A DNA stretch of 64,000 nucleotides from Marinilabilia salmonicolor JCM 21150 (GCF_000259075.1 NZ_AJKI01000046.1:1-64000), one strand, 5' to 3'. Positions 35,599-44,512 are shown, numbered from the stretch's first letter. Notes: generated from the sequence alone by a model not told the origin. Made by a program: numbers and translations.

Positions 35599-37179
35599 TT
35601 AAAAACCGTTTAAGTTCATGGTGACTGTAGGTATAAGTAGCAGAAAACCAGTGATGATCAGAATGGCAATTAAAGGAGCAATCCATCTTGCCCATTTCAC
35701 ATAAGGAATACGTGCCACGCCCAACACACCAATTAACACCCCTGATGTGGGGGTGATGAGGTTGGTAAAACCATCGCCAAACTGGAAGGCCATTACCGTA
35801 GCCTGCCTGGAAAGACCTATCAGATCACTAAAAGGAGCCATGATGGGTATGGTGAGTGCCGCTTTAGCCGATCCACTGGGAATAACAATGTTGATGACAG
35901 TCTGAATGACATACATAATTCCAACAGAAGCCACATTGCCCATTTCCTGCATTCCTCCGGCCATAGCGTGTAAAATGGTGTGCACAATATTACCGTTTTC
36001 GAGAATGACAATGATTCCTCCCGCCAATCCTACAATCAGTGCGGCTGACATGATATCTTTGGCACCTTCGAGAAACAGGTGAGTGATTTCATCGGCACTT
36101 TTGTTCATGGCTATTCCGGCCAGAATGCCCATCGCAAAGAAGAGAGTAGCAATTTCCATGATGTACCAGCCAAAGCCCATAACACCGACTATCAGGAATA
36201 AAATGGTGAACCCGAGGATGACCAAAACAAAGGCAGGAGAAGATTTTCGCAGGGCAAGATATCCTGTTATGGCAAAAAGTGCTGTGAGTCCGGGAATAAA
36301 AAAGGTGGTTATTCCATCGCCTCCGCCAATTGTCAGGGTGCTCACAGGCCAATAAATGGAAAACAGAATCAGCGCACCTAAGGTTAGGAAATAGGCAACC
36401 CATGAGGCGGTATAAGTTTTATGACCTGTTTCGGCATCGCTTTCCGTTATTTCATGTCGCCAGTGATGATCTTCCTCGTAAACGGGTGACCGCTTCGGGT
36501 CTTTTTTGATGCGTGCTCCATACCATAAAATATAACCAATGCCAATGAGGTTGATGACAACCCAGGAAAAGAGACGGTATTCGAAACCACTGAAGAGCGG
36601 AAGTCCTGCCAGGCCCTGTGCAATACCGATGGTAAAGGGATTCAGCACTGCTCCGGCAAAGCCCAGACCGGCTGCCACAAATACCATGGAAACACCCATG
36701 ATACTGTCGTAGCCCATGGAGATTGCCAGCGGAACGACAATGACCACAAACGCAATGGTCTCTTCACTCATGCCAAAAACTGCTCCGAAGACGGAAAACA
36801 TCAGCATAACCATGACGATGATGAGATTATTGGCTCCAATGAGTTTGATGGCTTTGTATTTATCCAGTCTCCGGGTGAATTTCAGAAAAGAGTAAATACC
36901 CATGTCAATGGCTTTGCTGTCGTTGAGAATCCAGAAGGCTCCGCCAATCATCAGGATGAAAACGATGATGCCTGCCTGTTTCTCGAAACCTTCGAATAGG
37001 GCTGAAAATATCTGCCACGTCTGGGGTTGACTTTCCACCTCACGGAAATCGACCATCGAGGTGGTGCTGCCATCTTCGGGGGCTACATATTGTCCCCCGG
37101 GAACGAACCAGGTGGCCACGGCTGCCATTACTATCAGTGAAAATACAATTACGTAGGTATGAGGAACTTTTTTAAACAT
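35599..37179 (-). CDS. YfcC-family basic amino acid/dicarboxylate carrier (526 aa)
   Basis: Twelve or so transmembrane helices with the family start VPHTYVIVFSLIVMAAVATW followed by FVPGGQY, and the conserved SEETIAFVVIVVPLAI and PSGSAKAALTIPIMAP segments. YfcC proteins belong to the DcuC-like anaerobic C4-dicarboxylate/arginine-ornithine carrier superfamily; the transported solute cannot be told from sequence. Monocistronic. Its promoter faces that of a GroES-like gene within a 76-base intergenic region. Confidence 0.9.
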   Translation of the reverse strand: MFKKVPHTYVIVFSLIVMAAVATWFVPGGQYVAPEDGSTTSMVDFREVESQPQTWQIFSALFEGFEKQAGIIVFILMIGGAFWILNDSKAIDMGIYSFLKFTRRLDKYKAIKLIGANNLIIVMVMLMFSVFGAVFGMSEETIAFVVIVVPLAISMGYDSIMGVSMVFVAAGLGFAGAVLNPFTIGIAQGLAGLPLFSGFEYRLFSWVVINLIGIGYILWYGARIKKDPKRSPVYEEDHHWRHEITESDAETGHKTYTASWVAYFLTLGALILFSIYWPVSTLTIGGGDGITTFFIPGLTALFAITGYLALRKSSPAFVLVILGFTILFLIVGVMGFGWYIMEIATLFFAMGILAGIAMNKSADEITHLFLEGAKDIMSAALIVGLAGGIIVILENGNIVHTILHAMAGGMQEMGNVASVGIMYVIQTVINIVIPSGSAKAALTIPIMAPFSDLIGLSRQATVMAFQFGDGFTNLITPTSGVLIGVLGVARIPYVKWARWIAPLIAILIITGFLLLIPTVTMNLNGF

Positions 37180-37208
37180 TGGTATTGGTCTTTGTTTTTA
37201 GTCAACTC

Positions 37209-37216
37209 CAAAAATA
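37209..37216 (-). promoter_or_regulatory. -7 box TATTTTTG of the YfcC gene
   Basis: Exact TAnnTTTG on the minus strand 29 bases before the ATG. A TATATTTG on the plus strand (37239-37246) lies only 9 bases before the GroES-like ATG and may be the divergent promoter with a very short leader. Confidence 0.45.
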
Positions 37217-37255
37217 GCCTTTTACCGACGATTATTTTTATATTTGGTGAAAAAA

Positions 37256-37639
37256 ATGGTTCCCGGAATTGACGAAAAAGATTTAAGCAAGTTCATTGTA
37301 GTGGGCGACAGAGTGCTGATTCAGCCCAAAACGCCAGAGAAACGAACCAAATCTGGTCTGTTTCTGCCTCCCAATGTGCAGGAAAAAGAAAAAGTACACT
37401 CCGGTTATGTGGTTAAAGTAGGGCCCGGCTATCCCATTTCGGCCATTGCTGAAGAGGATGAACCCTGGAAATCGAAGAGTGAAAATGTCCGTTATGTTCC
37501 GCTTCAGCCCCGTGAGGGCGATCTTGCTGTCTATCTGCAAAATAGTGGCTACGAGATAGAATTCAATAATCAGAAGTATGTGATTGTTTCCCAGTCGGCT
37601 ATATTGATGCTAATCAGGGATGAAGGGCTGTTTGAGTAG
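37256..37639 (+). CDS. GroES-like co-chaperonin family protein, no GroEL neighbour (127 aa)
   Basis: Contains the cpn10 core: FIVVGDRVLIQPKTPEKRTK, GLFLPPN, SGYVVKVGPGYP, GDLAVYL and QKYVIVSQSAILMLI. It is longer than GroES (97 aa) because of an N-terminal extension and an insert (AIAEEDEPWKSKSENVRYVP) where the roof loop should be. No groEL is adjacent, so this is a divergent paralogue of unknown partner, a form seen as a stand-alone gene in Bacteroidota. ATG 37256 is used rather than TTG 37244, which overlaps a -7-like box. Confidence 0.85.
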   Translation: MVPGIDEKDLSKFIVVGDRVLIQPKTPEKRTKSGLFLPPNVQEKEKVHSGYVVKVGPGYPISAIAEEDEPWKSKSENVRYVPLQPREGDLAVYLQNSGYEIEFNNQKYVIVSQSAILMLIRDEGLFE

Positions 37640-37678
37640 AATCTGGGGCCAGGAGCATGGGGCACAGACTTCGCTAAT

Positions 37679-37720
37679 GCGGATTTTTTTGTGAATAAAG
37701 CGGCAGAACCGAGGGGCAAT
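37679..37720 (+). repeat. GCGGATTC palindromic repeat, degenerate copy 3
   Basis: GCGGATTTTTTTGTGAATAA followed by AGCGGCAGAACCGAGG aligns with the copies at 12240 and 21797 but has lost the closing arm. Confidence 0.4.
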
Positions 37721-37743
37721 TTGAATTCCTTAAGAAGGTGTTG

Positions 37744-37861
37744 TCCAAAAAGTATTAATCCCCAAAAAAAAGTCATGTTGAGCGTAGTCGAAACATCTGT
37801 CTTTCAGGTGAAACAGATTCTTCGACAAGCTCAGAATGACATCATAATTGGACTTTTTGGA
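37744..37861. mobile_element. Small inverted-repeat element with nested hairpin
   Basis: Outer 10-bp inverted repeats TCCAAAAAGT (37744-37753) and ACTTTTTGGA (37852-37861) enclose a long imperfect hairpin (37772-37840) with arms GTCATGTTGAGCGTAGTCGA and TTCTTCGACAAGCTCAGAAT. The inner hairpin resembles a dispersed repeat I recall from other Bacteroidota. It and GCATGGGGC-type repeats fill the 324-base gap 37640-37963, which has no gene. Confidence 0.55.
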
Positions 37862-37963
37862 TAGCTCCAGCGAGGGATTCTAATTTTTGCCAGCCAGGTT
37901 TTACTCCCATGTGCCATGCCCTATGCGCTTTGCTCTATGCCTTAGTAAATGCTCAGCCTCTCC

Positions 37964-39760
37964 CTAATACTCTCCCGAAAAACGTTTTACAAAATTCCGG
38001 TAAGCCGTAAACGCATTGGCCCGGGAAATAAAGCCCAGGTATTTTCCTTTGTCAATAACAGCGATATTGAATCGTCCGGATGTTCGGAAAATCTCTACCA
38101 GATCTTCCATGGAGTCGTCGGGACTGATAAAATATTCCGGCATATACATCAGGTCTTTGACTTCCACTGATTCATATAGATCCGGTTTGAAGATGATGTT
38201 TCGTATGTCATCCATCTTTACCATTCCATGCAGGATACCGCGGTTGTCCACAACCGGGAACAGATTCCTGTGCGCTTTAGAAACCACTTCTACCAAATCG
38301 CCCAATTTGGCATCGGGTAAGATGACCGAGAAATCTGTTTCAATGAGTTTGGTAACATCCATAAGTGCAAGCGCCACCTGGTCTTTGTCGTGAGTGAGTA
38401 GCTCTTTTCGTTGGGCCAGCTGATGCGTATAAACCGAGTTTTTTACAAATGTTTTGGCTGTTGCAAAGGAGATGGTGGCAGTAATCATCAGAGGAAGAAA
38501 TAACTCATAACCTCCGGTGACATCAGCAATTAGAAAAAGACCTGTTAAAGGGGCATGCAGTACTCCTGCAATGAGGCCCCCCATGCCGGCAAGAGCGAAA
38601 TTTTGCTCCGATAGTTCGGTGATTCCTAAGTTCGAGACAACCATTGCAAAAAGCAGTCCGGTACTGGAACCAATAAACAGCGTTGGAGCAAAAATTCCAC
38701 CGACACCTCCACTTCCAAAAGTGATGGAGGTGGCTACTACTTTAAGAGCAATCATTATGAGGATAAGTCCTGCCACTGCCGGCCAGAAATATTCCAGCCC
38801 GGCGAATAGTTTCTGGTCAAAAAGGAAAGATATATCCCCAGCCAGGAGACTGTTAATGATATCGTATCCCTCACCATACAGAGAAGGGAAAAAGAAAAGC
38901 AGGATTCCCAGTCCGATACCTCCGACGATCAGGCGCGAAAGGACAGTCTTTAGTTTGCCGAATAGTCGCTCAATATGCAAGTAAGCTTTAGTGAAATAGA
39001 CAGCAACTAAACCTGTAATAACCCCCAGCAGAATATAGAAGAGCAGGTCATTTATTTCAAAAGTTTCTGTAATTGTTACCGGATATAATACTTGTTGTCC
39101 TAAAAAGAGATAGGAGGTGAGTACGGCTGAGGCAGAGGCCATCAGCAAAGGAACGATGGCCGTCAGGGTCAGATCCAGCATAATGACCTCCAATGCAAAA
39201 ACGATGGCGGCAATGGGTGCCTTAAATATGGCTGACATGGCAGCGGCAGAAGCACACCCCAGCAAAAGTGTAATTTGCCTGAAATTGAGGTGAAACAGTT
39301 GCCCGATGTTACTGCCAATAGCCGCACCGGTTGATACCGTGGGGCCCTCCAGTCCCACACTGCCTCCAAAGCCCACGGTTAATGAGCTGGTAACAATGCT
39401 TGAAAACATATTGTGACGACGAATTCGGCCTTTACGTTTGGACAGGGCATACAGCACATTGGGAATGCCATGCCGCACAGGCCGTTTGAGTACAAACTTA
39501 ATGAAAAGTACAGCGAGGAGAATTCCTATTATAGGGGAAATGAGGAAAATATAACCTTGTCCTTCGACATGAATGACATCCTGAACCAGCACACTGATAA
39601 AGTGAACACTGTTTTTGATGGCTACTGCTCCCAGACCTGAAGCAATTCCTACCAGTATGCTGAGAAACATTATGAACTGTCGATTACTGATGTGTCGTAA
39701 TCGCCATCTCAGAAATCTCCCCAGTAGTTTTTCAGGATTTAGTTTGTTCTTTAGCCCCAT
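37964..39760 (-). CDS. ClC-type chloride channel/antiporter with CBS domains (598 aa)
   Basis: Membrane chloride transporter. Selectivity motifs are present in order: GSVGLEGPT (GxEGP with the gating Glu), GCASAAAMSAIFKAPIAA and GSGGVGGIFAPTLFIG. The N-terminal ~440 residues give the helical bundle; the C-terminal ~150 residues hold two CBS domains (ending in DKGKYLGFISRANAF) that bind nucleotides and regulate ClC proteins. Presence of the gating Glu is common to channels and H+/Cl- exchangers, so the mode is open. Divergent from the TonB receptor gene. Confidence 0.94.
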   Translation of the reverse strand: MGLKNKLNPEKLLGRFLRWRLRHISNRQFIMFLSILVGIASGLGAVAIKNSVHFISVLVQDVIHVEGQGYIFLISPIIGILLAVLFIKFVLKRPVRHGIPNVLYALSKRKGRIRRHNMFSSIVTSSLTVGFGGSVGLEGPTVSTGAAIGSNIGQLFHLNFRQITLLLGCASAAAMSAIFKAPIAAIVFALEVIMLDLTLTAIVPLLMASASAVLTSYLFLGQQVLYPVTITETFEINDLLFYILLGVITGLVAVYFTKAYLHIERLFGKLKTVLSRLIVGGIGLGILLFFFPSLYGEGYDIINSLLAGDISFLFDQKLFAGLEYFWPAVAGLILIMIALKVVATSITFGSGGVGGIFAPTLFIGSSTGLLFAMVVSNLGITELSEQNFALAGMGGLIAGVLHAPLTGLFLIADVTGGYELFLPLMITATISFATAKTFVKNSVYTHQLAQRKELLTHDKDQVALALMDVTKLIETDFSVILPDAKLGDLVEVVSKAHRNLFPVVDNRGILHGMVKMDDIRNIIFKPDLYESVEVKDLMYMPEYFISPDDSMEDLVEIFRTSGRFNIAVIDKGKYLGFISRANAFTAYRNFVKRFSGEY

Positions 39761-39785
39761 TCAGTCCTTTTATGTGGTTTTATCT

Positions 39786-39793
39786 CAAATATA
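39786..39793 (-). promoter_or_regulatory. -7 box TATATTTG of the ClC gene
   Basis: Exact TAnnTTTG on the minus strand 25 bases upstream of the ClC start codon, within the 155-base divergent region shared with the TonB receptor. Confidence 0.45.
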
Positions 39794-39915
39794 TCATTTT
39801 TAGCACGAAACTGAATGATTTGAGGTGTGTATTTTGAAGATTTGATTTGTTTTTTAGAACAACTTTATTGCAATTACTGTTTAATAATTTACATTTAAAC
39901 TCTAAACAAATAAAG

Positions 39916-42315
39916 ATGACACTTAAACTGAAATTATTTATAGTTCTCCTTTTTACTACTTCATTGGGGTTTGCCCAGAATGCGACCCTTAGAGGATTGG
40001 TTAAAGATGCCTACAATAATGATCCGCTTCCGTTTGTGAATATTGTGATCGAAGGCACCAATACCGGGACTACTACCAATGAGGATGGAGAATTCATTTT
40101 CGAGGAGCTGGAGCCCGGTTTTATTCGTTTGCAATTATCGTCCATTGGTTATGAGAACAAGTTGACGGAAGAAATTAACCTCTCGGCAGTGCGTTCCAAT
40201 TACATAGAGATTGCCATGAAACAAAAAACGACTCAGCTGGAGGAAGTGCAGGTAACTGCCGGTAGTTTTGTTCGCCGTGGTGAAACACCTGTGTCTTTGC
40301 GACGAATAGGAATTGAGCAGATAGAAAAAGGGGCAGGTGCATCCCGTGATTTGGCCAAAGTATTGCAGAGCTTTCCAGGTGTGGGTGCTGCTGTTTCTTT
40401 CCGTAATGACCTGATTGTTCGGGGAGGCGGACCTTCAGAGAATCGTTTCTTTTTGGATGGAATTGAAATTCCTGTGTTGAACCATTTCTCTACTCAGGGA
40501 GCATCGGGAGGGGCCGTTGGGATTCTTAACGTGGACTTTATTCGTGAAGTGGACTTTTACTCCAGTGCCTTCCCAGCGGACAGGGGCGGTGCCATGAGTT
40601 CAGTATTCGAGTTTAAGCAGATTGATGCCAACAAGGACAAACCATCATTCAAAAGTACTTTGGGTGCATCCGAAGTGTCTTTGTCGGCCAACACTCCTTT
40701 GGGAGAGAAAACGGGAGGGCTTTTTTCTGTACGTCGTTCTTATCTTCAGTTTTTGTTTGATCAGATCGGTTTGCCTTTCCTGCCTACGTTTAATGATTTT
40801 CAGTTTCGTACCAAAACACGCTTTGACCAGAAAAATGAATTGACATTGCTGGGAGTCGGAGCTATCGATGAGTTTAAGTACAATCCGTCGCCCGATCCTA
40901 CAGAAGAGAATCGCTATACATTGCAATATCTGCCGGCTTACGAACAGTGGAATTATACTGTGGGAGCCAGCTTTAAGCATTTCATGGAGCGAAACTATTA
41001 TGTGCTGGCCCTTAGCCGCAGTCATTTGAACAATGTTATTTCAAAATACGAAGACAACGAGGTGGATAATCCCGATAAATTGTTGACCGATTATACCAGC
41101 GATGAAATACAAAACCGTCTACGGTTCGAAATTTTTAGCAATCCAGGTGAATATACCCTGAAAGGAGGTATGAATCTTGAAAGTGCCTCCTATTACAACC
41201 GCACTTTTGCAAGAAGTTTTCGTGACGGTCGGGAAGCATTGATTCGTTACAGTTCTGATCTGGATTTTTTCCAATATGGTGCATTTGGATCTGTGTCCAG
41301 AAAGTTCCTGGATGAAAAGCTGGATGTGAGGGCAGGAGTGCGTTTCGATGCTAATACATACAGCGACGAGATGAATAATCCGTTTAGCCAATTCAGTCCG
41401 AGGCTTACGGCATCCTATGATCTTATGCCCCGGGTGAGCGTTACCTTTAACTCGGGACGTTATTTTCAGTTACCGGCTTATACTATGATGGGGTATCGTG
41501 ATAACGACGGGCAATTGGTGAATAAAAATAATGGTTTAAAATACATTCATGCTGATCACATTGTGGCCGGTATTGAATGGACGCCAAATAATTATACCCG
41601 CATTGGGCTGGAGGGATTTTTGAAAGATTATGACAATTATCCCTTCTCTGTTCAGGACTCCGTAGCGATGGCCAGTAAAGGTGGGGATTACGGGACTTTT
41701 GGAGATGAGGAAGTGACCAGTTCCTCCGAGGGACGTACCTACGGATTGGAGTTACTGGTCAGACAAAAATCGCCTAAAGGATACAGTTATATTTTGGCTT
41801 ATACCTGGAGTCATGCCGAGTTTACCGATGTTGACGGAAATTATGTGCCTTCAGCATGGGATAGTGAGCATTTGCTGACGTTCACCTTCAATAAATCATT
41901 TAAAAAGAATTGGGATTTTGGACTAAAGTGGCGATTTGCAGGAGGTTTGCCATACACTCCTTACGATCTGGAGAAATCCAGAGATGTTCAGGCATGGAAT
42001 GTGCGTGGACGAGAATACCCGGATTATGATCGTTTTAATGAAAAGCGTTTACCCTCTTTTCATCAACTTGATCTCCGGGTGGATAAGTCATGGATGTTTC
42101 CAAAGTTTTCTCTGGGATTGTATCTGGATATACAAAATGTTTATAACAAACAGAATGAAAATCCTCCCCGGTTGGTTCAGCGTCTTGGAGACGATGGAGA
42201 ACCTGTGGTGGCCAACCCATCTGTACCGGCAGAGAATCAGGAGTACGACCTGAAGGAGTTAATTACCACTTCAGGAACCGTTCTTCCGACTATTGGTATA
42301 ATTCTGGAATTTTAA
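39916..42315 (+). CDS. TonB-dependent receptor with carboxypeptidase-like N-terminal domain (799 aa)
   Basis: Outer-membrane active transporter. Start 39916 gives a signal peptide (LFTTSLGFAQ), then a carboxypeptidase-regulatory-like domain (ATLRGLVKDAYNNDPLPFVN, ~25-110), a plug (LAKVLQSFPGVGAAVSFRND, IVRGGGPSENRFFLDGIEIP) and a ~580-residue beta-barrel with many aromatic strands. No SusD-like lipoprotein gene lies next to it, so it is not a classic SusC; the plug resembles receptors of the CirA/FepA kind in Bacteroidota. Substrate unknown. Its last 45 bases overlap the converging metallophosphoesterase gene. Confidence 0.92.
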   Translation: MTLKLKLFIVLLFTTSLGFAQNATLRGLVKDAYNNDPLPFVNIVIEGTNTGTTTNEDGEFIFEELEPGFIRLQLSSIGYENKLTEEINLSAVRSNYIEIAMKQKTTQLEEVQVTAGSFVRRGETPVSLRRIGIEQIEKGAGASRDLAKVLQSFPGVGAAVSFRNDLIVRGGGPSENRFFLDGIEIPVLNHFSTQGASGGAVGILNVDFIREVDFYSSAFPADRGGAMSSVFEFKQIDANKDKPSFKSTLGASEVSLSANTPLGEKTGGLFSVRRSYLQFLFDQIGLPFLPTFNDFQFRTKTRFDQKNELTLLGVGAIDEFKYNPSPDPTEENRYTLQYLPAYEQWNYTVGASFKHFMERNYYVLALSRSHLNNVISKYEDNEVDNPDKLLTDYTSDEIQNRLRFEIFSNPGEYTLKGGMNLESASYYNRTFARSFRDGREALIRYSSDLDFFQYGAFGSVSRKFLDEKLDVRAGVRFDANTYSDEMNNPFSQFSPRLTASYDLMPRVSVTFNSGRYFQLPAYTMMGYRDNDGQLVNKNNGLKYIHADHIVAGIEWTPNNYTRIGLEGFLKDYDNYPFSVQDSVAMASKGGDYGTFGDEEVTSSSEGRTYGLELLVRQKSPKGYSYILAYTWSHAEFTDVDGNYVPSAWDSEHLLTFTFNKSFKKNWDFGLKWRFAGGLPYTPYDLEKSRDVQAWNVRGREYPDYDRFNEKRLPSFHQLDLRVDKSWMFPKFSLGLYLDIQNVYNKQNENPPRLVQRLGDDGEPVVANPSVPAENQEYDLKELITTSGTVLPTIGIILEF

Positions 42316-43458
42316 ATTAATTAAAATCACCTCGGGTCTGTTGCCGGTTCTAACCGGTGGCCCCCAGGTACCAAAACCGGTGCTCACCCAGAAATGGGTG
42401 TCACCTTTTTGTTTGTAACCACGGCTTACCTCATAAATTTTATTGGTAATATATCCGAATGGCCATAATTGTCCGTGATGAGTATGCCCTGACAGCTGAA
42501 GGTCAATGCCATTTCCTGCAACAGAATCCAGATGATATGGCTGGTGATCCAGCATAATTACCGGTAGGTTGGTATCGATATTCTGAAGAAGTTCTTCCAC
42601 TCCCTTTCTTTTCTGGCCTTTGCTGAAATTGGCATGGAGGTCTTCACGGCCAATCACATAAAACGCATCCCCGATAAGCACTGAAGAGTCGCGAAGTACT
42701 TTTATACCATGTTCTTCAAGATAATTTATTGATGGTTCTCCACCACCGATATATTCATGGTTTCCAGTGGAAGCATAAATGCCCATTGGTGCTTTGAGTT
42801 TTCGTAGAGAATCACCCAGGTTCTGACGAATAACGGGGCCTACATCTTCATCCAATACATCTCCGGCCATTAATATGATGTCCGGATTGAGTGCATTGAG
42901 CTTGTTGACCAGTTTTCCGGTTTTTCGGGGGCCGATGATGGTCCCCAGATGCACATCACTGACGGCAGCAATGCGCAACTCTTTTAATCCATTGGCCGTT
43001 TTGGGGATTTCAATGTTAAGCTCTGCTGTCCTCGGGTGCCAGGCATTAATGTGACCAGCCATGATAACGAGGAAAGTAATTGACGCCACTGAAGCTCCAA
43101 CGATAAACTTGAATTGCGTATAATCAGTTCCGGCCATTTTTTGAATAAACGGAATTGCCAGATTTATGAGTCTGCCTATATCGATCAACAAAACCTGCAG
43201 TGTGGCGTAAAGCATGACAGCAAACCAGAACGCTCCCAGCCAGTGCAGAGATACGGTAAGCGGGTTGTACATACTCTTTTCGAGCGTTCGGCCAATGATG
43301 TAGCTAAAAGTGGCCAATACCATGAATGCGATAAACCAGGGTCTTATCTTTGGATGTGCTTCAAGGGCCTGGAAGCCCCGCCATGTAAGATAAAGATTGA
43401 CGAGTATCTGAACTGTGAGTACGATTACAAAAAACATAAAGTATTGACTCTTGTGCAT
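42271..43458 (-). CDS. Membrane-anchored metallophosphoesterase, YkuE-like (395 aa)
   Basis: Four N-terminal transmembrane helices (about residues 7-130) precede a calcineurin-like domain with its motifs in order: AVSDVHLGT, MAGDVLDED, STGNHEYIGG, LDHQPYHLD and LSGHTHHGQLWP. The active site would face the periplasm or outside, as in YkuE/YaeI-type lipid or nucleotide phosphoesterases. The C-terminal QNYTNSRKNGS extends past the usual end and overlaps the TonB-receptor 3' end for 45 bases. The gene is preceded by a -7 box next to element copy C. Confidence 0.9.
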   Translation of the reverse strand: MHKSQYFMFFVIVLTVQILVNLYLTWRGFQALEAHPKIRPWFIAFMVLATFSYIIGRTLEKSMYNPLTVSLHWLGAFWFAVMLYATLQVLLIDIGRLINLAIPFIQKMAGTDYTQFKFIVGASVASITFLVIMAGHINAWHPRTAELNIEIPKTANGLKELRIAAVSDVHLGTIIGPRKTGKLVNKLNALNPDIILMAGDVLDEDVGPVIRQNLGDSLRKLKAPMGIYASTGNHEYIGGGEPSINYLEEHGIKVLRDSSVLIGDAFYVIGREDLHANFSKGQKRKGVEELLQNIDTNLPVIMLDHQPYHLDSVAGNGIDLQLSGHTHHGQLWPFGYITNKIYEVSRGYKQKGDTHFWVSTGFGTWGPPVRTGNRPEVILINLKFQNYTNSRKNGS

Positions 43459-43481
43459 GTAAAAAGTTTAATCAGGAAATG

Positions 43482-43489
43482 CAAATATA
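43482..43489 (-). promoter_or_regulatory. -7 box TATATTTG of the metallophosphoesterase
   Basis: Exact TAnnTTTG 23 bases before the ATG. Its -33 region (TTAG, 19 bases upstream) lies inside the inverted terminal repeat of element copy C. Confidence 0.5.
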
Positions 43490-43492
43490 CTT

Positions 43493-43691
43493 AGGGTCTG
43501 TCCATAAACTAAGCGTTTTTCACGTGTTTGAGATAGAAAGTTCAAATTCAAGGCGTGTGAAAAATCTAAACCGCAGTCCCGAAGTAGCTTTTGTAAGGTT
43601 TTTTAAACAAAAAACCAACAAAAAGCACAATCGGGATGAGTATTTAGATTTTGAGCAACAACGCAGAAGTTGGACTTTATAGACAAACACT
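43493..43691 (+). mobile_element. Covarying-hairpin element, copy C (199 bp)
   Basis: Ends AGGGTCTGTCCATAAACTAA and ATAGACAAACACT form terminal inverted repeats; flanks ACTT/ACTC agree in three of four bases. The central hairpin arms are AAAATCTAAA (43561-43570) and TTTAGATTTT (43643-43652), with loop CCGCAG/TGAGTA, inner stem TCCCGA/TCGGGA and a further GGTTTTTT/AAAAAACC stem. The second stem is AAAGTTCAA (43537) with TTGGACTTT (43670). It ends 2 bases before the SDR stop codon. Confidence 0.78.
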
Positions 43692-43693
43692 AC

Positions 43694-44512
43694 TCAAATA
43701 TTGATAAGTACACGTGTCAGTTTCCGGAACCATGTTCCCGGTAAAATCCGGTAAAGCAATAAAAATATTTTTGCCTGAAAACCTGCCGGGTATCTGAGTT
43801 TGTTGCTTCTGGAAGTGGCTGCCCGGTATATGGCTTTGGCTACAACCTCGGGTTGAGCCGCGTATTTGAATGTTTTGTTGTAGAAATGGGATACCTTCTG
43901 CGAGATGGCTATATATTTTTGATCATCAGGAGGTAGTATTTCATCTTTGGATCGGCCGTTGAATTGAGTCTTTACCGGGCCCGGCTCAATGATTTTAACT
44001 TTAATGTTGAAGGGATATAGTTCATAAAATAGACTTTCTGTAAGTCCTTCCACTGCGTATTTGCTGGCATGATACAACGAATAAAGAGGAAGCCCCATTT
44101 TTCCGGCTATGGATGAAATATTGATGATGGTTCCCTTTTTTCTTTTCCGCATCAAAGGCAAAATATATCTGATAACCCTGAGGGTTCCCAATACATTGGT
44201 GTCTAGTTGTCTGATGATTTGCTCATCGCCTGCTCCCTCCAGAATCCCCAGTGCACCGTAGCCGGCATTGTTAACCACCACATCAATTCCGTCCATGTCC
44301 GTCCATGCTTTTAGGATGGTTTGTTCTGCACCGTGGGGTTGAGTTACATCCAGCGGATAAATAGCAACGCCCGGAATATTAACCAGGTCACCTGCTTTCT
44401 CGGGATTGCGCATGGTGGCAGCAACTTTCCAGCCGCGTGCTACGAAGTAACGAACGGTTTCGCGTCCTATTCCAGAGGAGGCCCCGGTGATGAGAATGTT
44501 TTTTGTGTTCAT
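43694..44512 (-). CDS. Short-chain dehydrogenase/reductase (272 aa)
   Basis: Classical SDR: cofactor motif GASSGIGRE (~10-18), NNAGYG, catalytic Ser in NISSIAGKMGLP and YHASK as Tyr-x3-Lys (~150-154). The region after the first strand (ATMRNPEKAGDL, with Arg near the end of the second strand) suggests NADP(H). Substrate unknown; the C-terminal FLLLYRILPGTWFRKLTRV is hydrophobic and may associate with membrane, as in SDRs of lipid metabolism. Its 3' end abuts element copy C. The 188 bases upstream hold no clear -7 box on this strand. Confidence 0.92.
   Translation of the reverse strand: MNTKNILITGASSGIGRETVRYFVARGWKVAATMRNPEKAGDLVNIPGVAIYPLDVTQPHGAEQTILKAWTDMDGIDVVVNNAGYGALGILEGAGDEQIIRQLDTNVLGTLRVIRYILPLMRKRKKGTIINISSIAGKMGLPLYSLYHASKYAVEGLTESLFYELYPFNIKVKIIEPGPVKTQFNGRSKDEILPPDDQKYIAISQKVSHFYNKTFKYAAQPEVVAKAIYRAATSRSNKLRYPAGFQAKIFLLLYRILPGTWFRKLTRVLINI

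Noticed and set aside
39916-42315. SusC-SusD polysaccharide utilisation locus
   Set aside because: No SusD-like lipoprotein lies beside the TonB receptor and no glycosidase is adjacent.
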